Shown here piece after piece: positions 1 through 5,885 of a stretch of DNA of 5,933 nucleotides; positions within the stretch are counted from its first letter, which is position 1; every line of letters starts with the position of its first letter. This DNA comes from PHAA01 sp040217755 (GTDB taxonomy: Bacteria; Bacillota; Syntrophomonadia; Syntrophomonadales; Syntrophomonadaceae). The notes under the pieces were generated by a model. That model ran no database searches. It was not told where the DNA came from and saw nothing but the letters and a program-made list of their open reading frames with translations. Both the position numbers and the translations under genes were made by a program. Where the stretch lies: positions 1-5,933 of the forward strand of contig JBEHWJ010000101.1 of NCBI GenBank assembly GCA_040217755.1, written 5' to 3'.

Positions 1-1454
1 CCCTTGGCCAGGTTGCCGAAGATACGGATTAGCGGCTCCATCGCACTGGCTATCTTCAATCCGCCAGCAACCAAGGTTCCGTCCATCACCTTGCCTGGAT
101 TCATCAAGCCCTCCGGATCCATGATTTTCTTATAAGTCACCAGGGTATCGAGGTGCTCATGGCCCAGGATCTCCCTGGCAAAACCACTGAAATAGAGGCC
201 GGTGGCATAAGGGCGCCCCCCGTGTTTCTGGGCGACTTTCAAAGCGGTAAGAGAAAGCCCATAGGCCAGGTTGAAATTCAGTTTGCGTTCATCGTGGGGG
301 ATAAACCCCAGCAGCACCACTTCCCGGCGGTTGGTGGTAAAGCCCTCCAGGATAAAGGGATGATCGATCTCCTGACTGGTTTCATTTATCACCTCGGCCA
401 GTTTGTCGACCGGAACCACCACTTCACTGGGTATCAGAGACGGGGCGATGCGCTTGGCGCGCATAGGTTCGAAGCGGGCCGCCCATTCATGTTCAGCAAT
501 TTCCGGGCTTAGTATCACCCCCCGGTCTTTCGAGGCCAGGATAGTCACATCATCAATTATCAGATCACAGCGGTCTGTCGTACAGGCCAGCAGGACTATA
601 AACTTCTCCGGCAATATCACCTTGTGAGTCTCCATCACCGGGTGGCCATGATGCAGGTGCGGAGGATAACTGTTCCTCATCCGGGCGGCCTCCGGGTTGA
701 TGAAAGTGACTGACCAGATCGGCACCTTGCGGTTGTATAACCCGGTTATGAACGAGGCCATCTGTTCAGCTCTATCGAAAGCGATGGCGTTGACATGCAT
801 CGGTTTCAAAGGTTTGATTCGCAGCCTGACCTGGCTGATAAATCCGGTGGTCCCATTAGCGTCGCTGACCAGATTGAGGTCCTTGCCATGGAGCTCGACA
901 ACCGTGCCGTCCAGCTGCACCAGGCGAGCCGAGAAGACATTGTCTTTGAAATATCCATACTCATAACTGCCTATTCCGGCGCCCCCCTGGGCTAGCCATC
1001 CGCCAACGGTGGAGGATGGTGCACTGGTAGGATAGAGGGCCAGGGTCAGGCCCTTCTGGTTGAGGTGGTATTCCAACTCATTCCAGACTACTCCGGGTTC
1101 AACGGTGGCACTGCGTTCATCCGCGTCTATGTCTATAATCCTCTTCATACGGTTGAACTCCACCACCAGACCCCCTTCTACTGGTAAAACACCCCCGTAG
1201 CCTGAGGTGGCCTTGGCCCGCGGGGTCAACTTGATTTTCTCCTGCCGGGCCAGGTTGACCAGGTTAATGAGCTCCTGTTCGGACTCCGGCTGGACTATTG
1301 CGTCGGGCACCGGATTACCGACCAGAGGCTGCACCAGGGATGGCATCACCCCCATGTCACGCGCATAGATTTTACGTTCCAGCTCATCAAAACTAACCCT
1401 TGCCCCCCAGCTTTCGACCAATCTTTTCCTGATGTCGTCTTTGATTTTGGGCAT
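1..1454 (-). CDS. FAD-binding oxidoreductase, GlcD/VAO type, 3' end outside window
   Basis: The reading frame is open for 484 codons from ATG at 1454 to the window edge, so the C-terminus is missing. Residues about 48-215 are an FAD-binding type 4 (PCMH) domain: an IVQPESEQEL strand-helix start, a TPRAKATSGYGG loop at 77-88 where the family usually has a P-R-G-x-G-T-like turn, VEPGVVWNEL at 118-126, and the glycine-rich PSSTVGGWLAQGGAGIGSYE at 147-166 that lines the flavin. Residues about 216-457 fit the FAD-linked oxidase C-terminal domain, closing with KKIMDPEGLMNPGKV at 442-456. GlcD-type proteins normally end there; this one runs on for at least 28 more residues (MEPLIRIFGNLAK near the edge), which suggests a fused domain, perhaps an iron-sulfur CCG-type module as in other anaerobe oxidases (inference). 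The substrate cannot be told; 2-hydroxyacids such as lactate or glycolate are typical of the family. A Shine-Dalgarno-like AAGGGGGG lies 10 bases before the ATG. The gene has its own promoter, so it is probably separate from the upstream wall operon. Confidence 0.9.
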   Translation of the reverse strand, partial: MPKIKDDIRKRLVESWGARVSFDELERKIYARDMGVMPSLVQPLVGNPVPDAIVQPESEQELINLVNLARQEKIKLTPRAKATSGYGGVLPVEGGLVVEFNRMKRIIDIDADERSATVEPGVVWNELEYHLNQKGLTLALYPTSAPSSTVGGWLAQGGAGIGSYEYGYFKDNVFSARLVQLDGTVVELHGKDLNLVSDANGTTGFISQVRLRIKPLKPMHVNAIAFDRAEQMASFITGLYNRKVPIWSVTFINPEAARMRNSYPPHLHHGHPVMETHKVILPEKFIVLLACTTDRCDLIIDDVTILASKDRGVILSPEIAEHEWAARFEPMRAKRIAPSLIPSEVVVPVDKLAEVINETSQEIDHPFILEGFTTNRREVVLLGFIPHDERKLNFNLAYGLSLTALKVAQKHGGRPYATGLYFSGFAREILGHEHLDTLVTYKKIMDPEGLMNPGKVMDGTLVAGGLKIASAMEPLIRIFGNLAK

Positions 1455-1486
1455 TCTTAATATACCCCCCTTCGGTATTTTAAACC

Positions 1487-1495
1487 ATTATAACA
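1487..1495 (-). promoter_or_regulatory. Extended -10 promoter of the FAD oxidoreductase gene
   Basis: On the minus strand the sequence reads TGTTATAAT, a consensus TATAAT hexamer (1492-1487) preceded by the TGn of an extended -10 element. No good -35 box is seen 16-18 bases upstream (ATATCC at 17), which is common for extended -10 promoters. An A/T-rich stretch at about 1513-1536 lies where an UP element would be. Transcription would start near 1480, leaving a leader of about 26 bases that includes the AAGGGGGG ribosome-binding site at 1472-1465. Confidence 0.6.
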
Positions 1496-1532
1496 CTATA
1501 GCCCAAAGGGGATATATAAAATTATTTTCATT

Positions 1533-1570
1533 AAAAGGTGAAACCACCCATCGATGATTGACAGGTGGTT
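1533..1570 (-). terminator. Weak candidate terminator after the PBP gene
   Basis: Downstream of the PBP stop, AACCACC (1570-1564) can pair with GGTGGTT (1548-1542) across a 15-base loop. The GGTG of the second arm can instead pair with CACC (1540-1537) to give a 4-bp hairpin that is followed at once by TTTT (1536-1533). Either structure is modest and the U tract is short, so this is not a textbook intrinsic terminator. Its position between the end of one gene and the promoter of the next supports the call. Apart from this and the promoter, I see nothing else in the gap 1455-1605. Confidence 0.3.
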
Positions 1571-1605
1571 ATTAGCGCATTTATCTCGGTTGGCCAGCTT
1601 TGATG

Positions 1606-3321
1606 TCAGTTATACTGCAATATGCCCCGGCCGATATCGCGGAAGATGGGGGCACAATTCTGAGCGCCGGAACTACCCTCTTCGACCATCACCACTATGG
1701 CCCAGCGGGGGTTCTCCGCGGGCAGATAACCGGCAAACCAGGTATTCAAAGCTTCCGTATCTTCACTTACCATCCGGCCGGTCTGGCTGGTGGCGGTTTT
1801 GCCTGCCACCCGGGTTTCGGGTATGGCAGCGGCTCGGCCGGTACCTTCCTGGACCACTTTTTCCAGGAGCAAGCGCACCTTGGCCGCCGTTGGCGGTGAA
1901 ATCACCTGCAGTCTCTCCCCGCCCGGGATCGGGACCCGGTGCCCGCTCCGGTCCAGCGTATACTTGACCAGTGAAGGAGCAGCCCAGACCCCCTCGTCAG
2001 CCACTGTCGCCACTAACGACGCAATTTGAAGCGGTGTCACCATCACCCCCTGCTGCCCCAACGAGGCGTTGCCGATGGCGGCCCCGCCCCCGTCGATTTT
2101 AACATAGGAGCCCATGCCCCCGGCCTCATAGCCGAGCAGGGTCTCATCGGTCAGGTGTACCTTTTCAACATAATGGAGCAGCCGGTTCCGCCCCAGACGA
2201 AGGCCCACTTCGATGAAAGAAGGGTTGCAGGAGCGGGCGAACGCTTCATCGAAGCGCAATATGCCATGCCCTTCTTTTTTCAGGCAGGATATGGCTACCT
2301 GATCGTTGAAGACATATTTGCCCTGGCAGTTGAACTTGTCATCAAAATGTACCACTCCTTCTTCCAAAGCGGCCGCGCTCAACAATATCTTGAACAGGGA
2401 GCCGGGATAGTAGCTGCTCAAAACACGATTGGTCAGGGGGCTGCGGCCGTCGAATACAATCGCCGCGTCCACCCGGTAAGGATCGAAAACGGGGCGACTG
2501 ACCATGGCCAACACCTCTTTGCTGTGTATGTCCATAACTACGGCCGCACCTCTTTCGGCCCGGTTATCCATGGCTCTCTCCACCACTTCCTGGATACGGC
2601 GGTCTATAGTAAGAACCACCGCACTCGGTTCTTCGCCGCTCAGCTGGATTTTGCCCGCCAGGCCCGGAATGGTTTGGCCGCGCGCATCTACCACGGAAAC
2701 CAATTGCGGCGCTCCCGCCTCGCTGCGTAAAAGATCGTCATACCTCTTCTCTATTCCCGACTTCCCGGTCCCCACCTGGCTGTGGTCGGTGTACCCGAGT
2801 ACGTGGACGCAAAAGCCATCATGCCCGTAACGTTCGGTAAACGGGGCTAAAACCAGCCCGGGCCAGGCTGCTGCGGTCAGCTGCTCTATCTCGGCTGGAT
2901 CAAGCCCTCTTTTAATCATCACAAAATTGGATTGCGTGCAGCCTGCCTGGATGACTGCCTTGATCTCTGCCGCGCTCATACCCTTTACCATACCAGCGAT
3001 AGAAGCACATAACTGTTCGTAGTATTCAGTCTCTGCAGAGCCGGGGTTCTCCTCCTCCCGGGCTTCGATGTTACGCCTGACCATATCGGTGGACAAAAAA
3101 AGGGCGGTGGAGGTATTGGCATTGGTAAGGGGCTGCAGGTTGCGGTCCAGTATGTCACCGCGTGGCTGTTCCCATAGTTCGGTCTTTTGGCTGCGCATGG
3201 CGGTTGCCTGGCGGCTGATTTCTTCCCCTTGTATGGCCTGAAAATAAAAAAGCCTGCCCAATAAGGCTGTGAACAAAGATAGAATCAGCCCCATCAACAG
3301 GAATAATCTCTGGTAATTCAA
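1606..3321 (-). CDS. Class B penicillin-binding protein, SpoVD/FtsI-like D,D-transpeptidase without PASTA domains
   Basis: This 571-residue membrane-anchored transpeptidase would cross-link peptidoglycan stem peptides outside the cytoplasmic membrane. Residues about 6-29 are a single hydrophobic N-terminal anchor. The dimerisation domain carries the class B signature RGDILDRN at 54-61. The transpeptidase domain covers about 250-565, with SLFK at 308-311 (acyl-acceptor Ser308), SCN at 364-366 and the third motif as K508-T509-A510 instead of the usual KTG. Cysteines 346 and 365 stand 38 and 57 residues after the active serine, the spacing I recall for the redox-controlled pair of SpoVD. There is no PASTA domain after the transpeptidase, unlike typical SpoVD and PbpB. 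The start is TTG at 3321: the frame has no ATG or GTG between the in-frame stop at 3369 and this codon, GGGGG lies 7 bases upstream, and the next Met (residue 10) would cut the anchor. It is the last gene of the mltG cluster, 50 bases after the DUF4911 gene. Whether it serves division or sporulation cannot be decided here. Confidence 0.92.
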   Translation of the reverse strand: MNYQRLFLLMGLILSLFTALLGRLFYFQAIQGEEISRQATAMRSQKTELWEQPRGDILDRNLQPLTNANTSTALFLSTDMVRRNIEAREEENPGSAETEYYEQLCASIAGMVKGMSAAEIKAVIQAGCTQSNFVMIKRGLDPAEIEQLTAAAWPGLVLAPFTERYGHDGFCVHVLGYTDHSQVGTGKSGIEKRYDDLLRSEAGAPQLVSVVDARGQTIPGLAGKIQLSGEEPSAVVLTIDRRIQEVVERAMDNRAERGAAVVMDIHSKEVLAMVSRPVFDPYRVDAAIVFDGRSPLTNRVLSSYYPGSLFKILLSAAALEEGVVHFDDKFNCQGKYVFNDQVAISCLKKEGHGILRFDEAFARSCNPSFIEVGLRLGRNRLLHYVEKVHLTDETLLGYEAGGMGSYVKIDGGGAAIGNASLGQQGVMVTPLQIASLVATVADEGVWAAPSLVKYTLDRSGHRVPIPGGERLQVISPPTAAKVRLLLEKVVQEGTGRAAAIPETRVAGKTATSQTGRMVSEDTEALNTWFAGYLPAENPRWAIVVMVEEGSSGAQNCAPIFRDIGRGILQYN

Positions 3322-3328
3322 ATTCAGA

Positions 3329-3365
3329 CCCCCGCGGCTTTTACAAGTATCTTTCTTCGCCGCGG
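3329..3365 (-). promoter_or_regulatory. GC-rich hairpin overlapping the PBP ribosome-binding site
   Basis: In the 50-base gap before the PBP gene, the minus strand carries CCGCGGC (3365-3359) and its exact complement GCCGCGG (3338-3332), a 7-bp all-GC stem with a 20-base A-rich loop. The second arm runs straight into the GGGGG ribosome-binding site (3333-3329) and takes up two of its bases, so folding could limit translation of the TTG-started PBP, or mark mRNA processing between the two genes. No U tract follows, so it is not a terminator. The inverted repeat is seen directly; the role is inferred. Confidence 0.5.
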
Positions 3366-3370
3366 TTTAT

Positions 3371-3376
3371 ATTATA
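3371..3376 (-). promoter_or_regulatory. Possible internal -10 box before the PBP gene
   Basis: A perfect TATAAT overlaps the stop codon of the DUF4911 gene on the minus strand, 50 bases before the PBP start. There is no TGn extension, and the hexamer 17 bases upstream (CCTAGA) is a poor -35, so a housekeeping promoter is doubtful. It could give the PBP its own expression with another sigma factor or an activator. Confidence 0.2.
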
Positions 3377-3584
3377 CTTCAGCAGTCATGATATCTAGGG
3401 GGAATGGCAGGTTGTTAAGAATCTCCATCATATCCTCCCGGGTATCCCGGGTCACCCTCACGACTACCCGACCGCTGCTGCGCTCCAGGGTGGAGACTAT
3501 GCCCAGGTTATCGTAGGCTTCGACTATTTTGGTCAGCATATCGATCTTGTCCGGCTCTACCCGGGCGTATATTTCGTCAGTCAT
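3372..3584 (-). CDS. Small DUF4911-type protein, function unknown
   Basis: This 70-residue acidic protein resembles the DUF4911 family of short proteins in Clostridia and Deltaproteobacteria, recognised by length, neighbourhood and the pattern IYARV-(x)-DKIDMLTKIVEAYDNLGIV. No function is known to me. The predicted order is strand (4-9), helix (12-26), strand (28-35), strand (38-45), helix (48-58), strand (62-69), a beta-alpha-beta-beta-alpha-beta pattern as in ferredoxin-like or ACT folds (inference from sequence pattern). It has no cysteine, signal peptide or membrane segment, so it is likely cytoplasmic. I chose ATG at 3584, one base after the stop of the U32 gene, because AAGGTG lies six bases before it. 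A GTG at 3593 would add MNE and overlap the U32 gene by 8 bases but lacks a usable ribosome-binding site. The arrangement implies translational coupling to the U32 gene. Confidence 0.8.
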   Translation of the reverse strand: MTDEIYARVEPDKIDMLTKIVEAYDNLGIVSTLERSSGRVVVRVTRDTREDMMEILNNLPFPLDIMTAEV

Positions 3585-3585
3585 T

Positions 3586-4812
3586 TCATTCACCTTCCCG
3601 GCGTATCAGGCTATATTCCGGCAGGGGGCGGTCATAAGGGAAAAATACCCTCTGCAGCGGATGGCGGGCCCGGGCCAATTTTTGACCCTCATCATCAAAA
3701 ATTTCCTGCAAATCAACGGGTATCAGGTCGCCGCCGGGCAAGAGCAATTGCAGCCGATCCCCCGGTCCGAAATTAGCCCTCTGTTCTGCCTCCACCCAAC
3801 CCCGGCGATGGTCGTAGCCTTTTACCACCCCACAGAAGTCAGCCCTTCCACGGGTCGGGGTTTTATGAATATCCATGACCTTAGGTGATTCCCCGGCGAT
3901 GAATCCATCGGTAAAAGGCCGGGTGGCGACAGTATAAAGTTCTCTCATCCAAGCTTCTACTTCGGGCCCGGTATATCTCTGGCGGGTATCCATATAGCGG
4001 TCTATGGCCTGGCGATAAACCCGGGCCACGGTGGCTACGTACAGCGGACTTTTCATACGGCCCTCCACCTTAAAGGCATCGACGCCGGCCTCCATTAAAC
4101 CCGGCAGATGAGGCAGCAGGCACAAGTCGCGCGAATTAAATATGTAACTGCCGCGCTCATCTTCTTCAACCGGGTAGTACTGACCCGGCCTCTTTTCTTC
4201 AACCACCCGATAGGAGTAGCGGCAGGGATGGGCACAGGCACCCTGATTGGCGCTCCTCCCGGTCATGTAGTGGGAGAGCAGGCAACGGCCCGAATAGGAA
4301 ACGCACATCGCCCCGTGGACGAAGACCTCCAATTCCACCTCTACCCTGCTTTTTATCCTGAATATTTCTTCCAGGCTGAGCTCCCGGGCCAAAACGATAC
4401 GGGCCGCTCCCATGTCGCGGTAAAAAGCGGCCGATTCATAATTGCTGACATTGGCTTGAGTGCTGACCGTTATCGGTATTTCCGGGGCATGAACCCTGGC
4501 CAACCTAAAGATACCTGGATCGGATACGATCAGCCCATCCACTCCCAGTTCGGCCAGTTCCTCCAAAAAAGGCGCCAGCGAATCGATATCCCGGTTGTGG
4601 GCCAGGATATTGACCGTTACGTATATTTTCTTCCCCAGCTGATGAGCTTCACCGACGCCGGCGGCCAATTCATACCGGCTCAAGTTGCCGGCATATGCCC
4701 GCAGGCTGAATTTCTTGCCCCCGGCATAGACCGAGTCGGCCCCGAAGAGCAAGGCAGTGGCCAGTTTCTCCGCATCCCCGGCCGGCAAAACCAATTCAGG
4801 CCTGTGCATCAT
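3586..4812 (-). CDS. trhP: Peptidase U32 family protein, probable TrhP-type tRNA U34 hydroxylation protein
   Basis: The 408-residue protein has the full U32 signature: E162-x-F-x2-G-A-M-C170-x4-G-x-C177-x-L-S180, followed by C193 and C197 in NQGACAHPC. These four cysteines are the expected ligands of an iron-sulfur cluster in the TrhP/RlhA group. The N-terminal part (about 5-290) fits the TIM-barrel-like U32 domain, opening with PELVLPAGDAEKL and containing STQANVSN at 117-124. Residues about 335-405 fit the U32 C-terminal beta-barrel domain. Length and domain order match B. subtilis YrrO (TrhP2) and E. coli YegQ (TrhP), which act in prephenate-dependent formation of 5-hydroxyuridine at tRNA position 34. 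U32 proteins were first named for a collagenase, so a protease role is the older alternative. In B. subtilis the gene also follows mltG (yrrL), which supports the assignment. GGGGTG lies at 4820-4815, one base too close for ATG 4812 and better placed for ATG 4809, so the true start may be the second Met. It starts 21 bases after mltG. Confidence 0.85.
   Translation of the reverse strand: MMHRPELVLPAGDAEKLATALLFGADSVYAGGKKFSLRAYAGNLSRYELAAGVGEAHQLGKKIYVTVNILAHNRDIDSLAPFLEELAELGVDGLIVSDPGIFRLARVHAPEIPITVSTQANVSNYESAAFYRDMGAARIVLARELSLEEIFRIKSRVEVELEVFVHGAMCVSYSGRCLLSHYMTGRSANQGACAHPCRYSYRVVEEKRPGQYYPVEEDERGSYIFNSRDLCLLPHLPGLMEAGVDAFKVEGRMKSPLYVATVARVYRQAIDRYMDTRQRYTGPEVEAWMRELYTVATRPFTDGFIAGESPKVMDIHKTPTRGRADFCGVVKGYDHRRGWVEAEQRANFGPGDRLQLLLPGGDLIPVDLQEIFDDEGQKLARARHPLQRVFFPYDRPLPEYSLIRREGE
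3591..3596 (-). promoter_or_regulatory. Ribosome-binding site that decides the DUF4911 start
   Basis: AAGGTG lies inside the last codons of the U32 gene, six bases before ATG 3584. It contains the alternative GTG start itself, so a ribosome bound here would begin at the ATG and not at GTG 3593. The site depends on ribosomes that finish the U32 gene, which fits coupled translation. Confidence 0.55.
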
Positions 4813-4826
4813 GCCACCCCGTTCCC

Positions 4827-4842
4827 GGTCTGTTTACAGACC
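4827..4842 (-). repeat. Inverted repeat across the mltG stop codon
   Basis: GGTCTGT and ACAGACC form exact 7-base arms around two bases. As RNA this makes a 6-bp stem with a UAAA loop, and the loop holds the mltG stop codon (4836-4834). It sits just before the ribosome-binding site of the U32 gene. No U tract follows on the minus strand, so it is unlikely to terminate transcription. It may affect mRNA stability or coupling between the two genes, or be chance. Confidence 0.4.
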
Positions 4843-5865
4843 ATAACGGGCCTTGGCGGCCAGGTGTTCCGCATAAGTTTTCGAAAACTGATGGCTGCCG
4901 TCACCCTTGGCAACGTAGTACATATAGTCATTGGATTCCGGATCGAGGGCGGCAGCGATCGATTCCCTGCCGGGTGAAGCGATGGGTCCGGCCGGCAAAC
5001 CGGCGTGCTGGTAGGTATTGTAAGGGGAATCCACCTCCAGGTCTTTGTATGTAAGCGATTCACGATGTCCACCCAAGCTGTAGATTATGGTGGCATCTAT
5101 CTGCAGCGGCATTCCCGCCTGAAGGCGATTGTATATGACCCCGGCGATCCTCTTCCTCTCTTCCGGAACCCGGGCCTCTCTTTCTATCAGCGAAGCCACG
5201 ATCACCGCGTCACGGACGCCGATATTCTTCGCTTTTGCCTGGGCCGCGAATTCCTGGTTCCAAACCGTGGAGAAGCGGGCCAGCATCATAGCCACAATTT
5301 CCTGGGCGGTACTGGCTTCATCGATCCTGTAGGTATCCGGATAAAGAAATCCTTCCAGGCGTTTTTCCGGGGACGCCCCTGCCTGAGGCAGGTAAGGATA
5401 ATCCCCGACCTGGGCCAGGGCCTCCTCCCACTGCTGCGCAGTGCATATCTTTTCCATGCATAAAAGCTCCCCGATTTGTTCCACTGTGAAACCTTCCGGT
5501 ATGGTCAGGGACCTGCTCTTTACTTTACCTTCGGCGATCAGGGCTGCCAGTTGGGGTACTGACATGCTGCGGTCAAACTCATACATCCCGGCCTGGAGCT
5601 GTTTGTCCAATCCCTTGTGACGGCAATAAGCCAGGAATACCGATTCATTGCGTATCAATCCATTGGCGGCCAGCAGAGCGGCCACCCCGCGAGCCGTGCT
5701 GTTTTCCGGTAATCGCACCTCTACCACGCTGGGATCGGAGGGATCAACCGGTTGAAGCTGCAAGCTCAGTAACAGATAGCCTGACCCGATCAAAGCGGCT
5801 GCCACCAGGACCAACAAGAAGAGAGTTATTAGGGGTTTGGCGGTTTTCATTTCGGTCTCAATCAT
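4834..5865 (-). CDS. mltG: Endolytic murein transglycosylase MltG (YceG family)
   Basis: MltG cuts nascent glycan strands at the outer face of the membrane and is thought to set strand length together with the synthetic PBPs. The 343-residue protein has a single N-terminal membrane segment at about 12-34 (ITLFLLVLVAAALIGSGYLL), a LysM-like part at about 47-115 (VRLPENSTARGVAALL) and the YceG catalytic domain from about 118 to the end. Family motifs are clear: LTIPEGFTVEQI at 121-131, EGFLYPDTY at 171-179, VASLIERE at 223-230 with E228 matching the catalytic Glu218 of the E. coli enzyme, LQIDATIIYSLG at 254-265, and SPYNTYQHAGLPAGPIASPG at 280-299. Length is normal for the family. ATG 5865 is preceded at 7 bases by AAAAGGTG (5880-5873); ATG 5850 (residue 6) has no good site, although the frame itself stays open to the window edge. 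It heads the visible operon with the U32, DUF4911 and PBP genes. Confidence 0.95.
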   Translation of the reverse strand: MIETEMKTAKPLITLFLLVLVAAALIGSGYLLLSLQLQPVDPSDPSVVEVRLPENSTARGVAALLAANGLIRNESVFLAYCRHKGLDKQLQAGMYEFDRSMSVPQLAALIAEGKVKSRSLTIPEGFTVEQIGELLCMEKICTAQQWEEALAQVGDYPYLPQAGASPEKRLEGFLYPDTYRIDEASTAQEIVAMMLARFSTVWNQEFAAQAKAKNIGVRDAVIVASLIEREARVPEERKRIAGVIYNRLQAGMPLQIDATIIYSLGGHRESLTYKDLEVDSPYNTYQHAGLPAGPIASPGRESIAAALDPESNDYMYYVAKGDGSHQFSKTYAEHLAAKARYGL

Positions 5866-5885
5866 CTCTACGCACCTTTTACCAA

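Noticed and set aside
153..995. Several plus-strand frames of 66-119 codons
   Set aside because: They are shadows of the FAD oxidoreductase, whose minus-strand frame is continuous from 1454 to the edge with family motifs throughout.
1554..1967. Plus-strand open frames starting in the intergenic gap (137 and 99 codons)
   Set aside because: They run into the antisense of the PBP C-terminus, are rich in Pro, Arg and Gly as shadow frames are, and have no convincing promoter or ribosome-binding site.
2026..2730. 234-codon open frame on the plus strand
   Set aside because: It is fully antisense to the transpeptidase domain of the PBP, which carries the SxxK and SxN motifs. I see no family pattern in the antisense product.
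3436..3451. Two close CCCGGG copies
   Set aside because: They encode part of the DUF4911 protein and form no array; two six-base matches are not a meaningful repeat.
3667..3676. Perfect 10-base palindrome GGCCCGGGCC
   Set aside because: It lies within U32 codons in a GC-rich stretch and has no partner element nearby; chance is enough to explain it.
3586..4812. Reading the U32 protein as a secreted collagenase or virulence protease
   Set aside because: There is no signal peptide, the four cysteines match the iron-sulfur site of TrhP/RlhA proteins, and the mltG neighbourhood matches the B. subtilis tRNA-modification locus.
4108..4977. 289-codon open frame on the plus strand
   Set aside because: It lies antisense to the U32 and mltG genes, which have clear family motifs. 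The protein has no recognisable domain, and long antisense frames are common opposite coding DNA of this composition.
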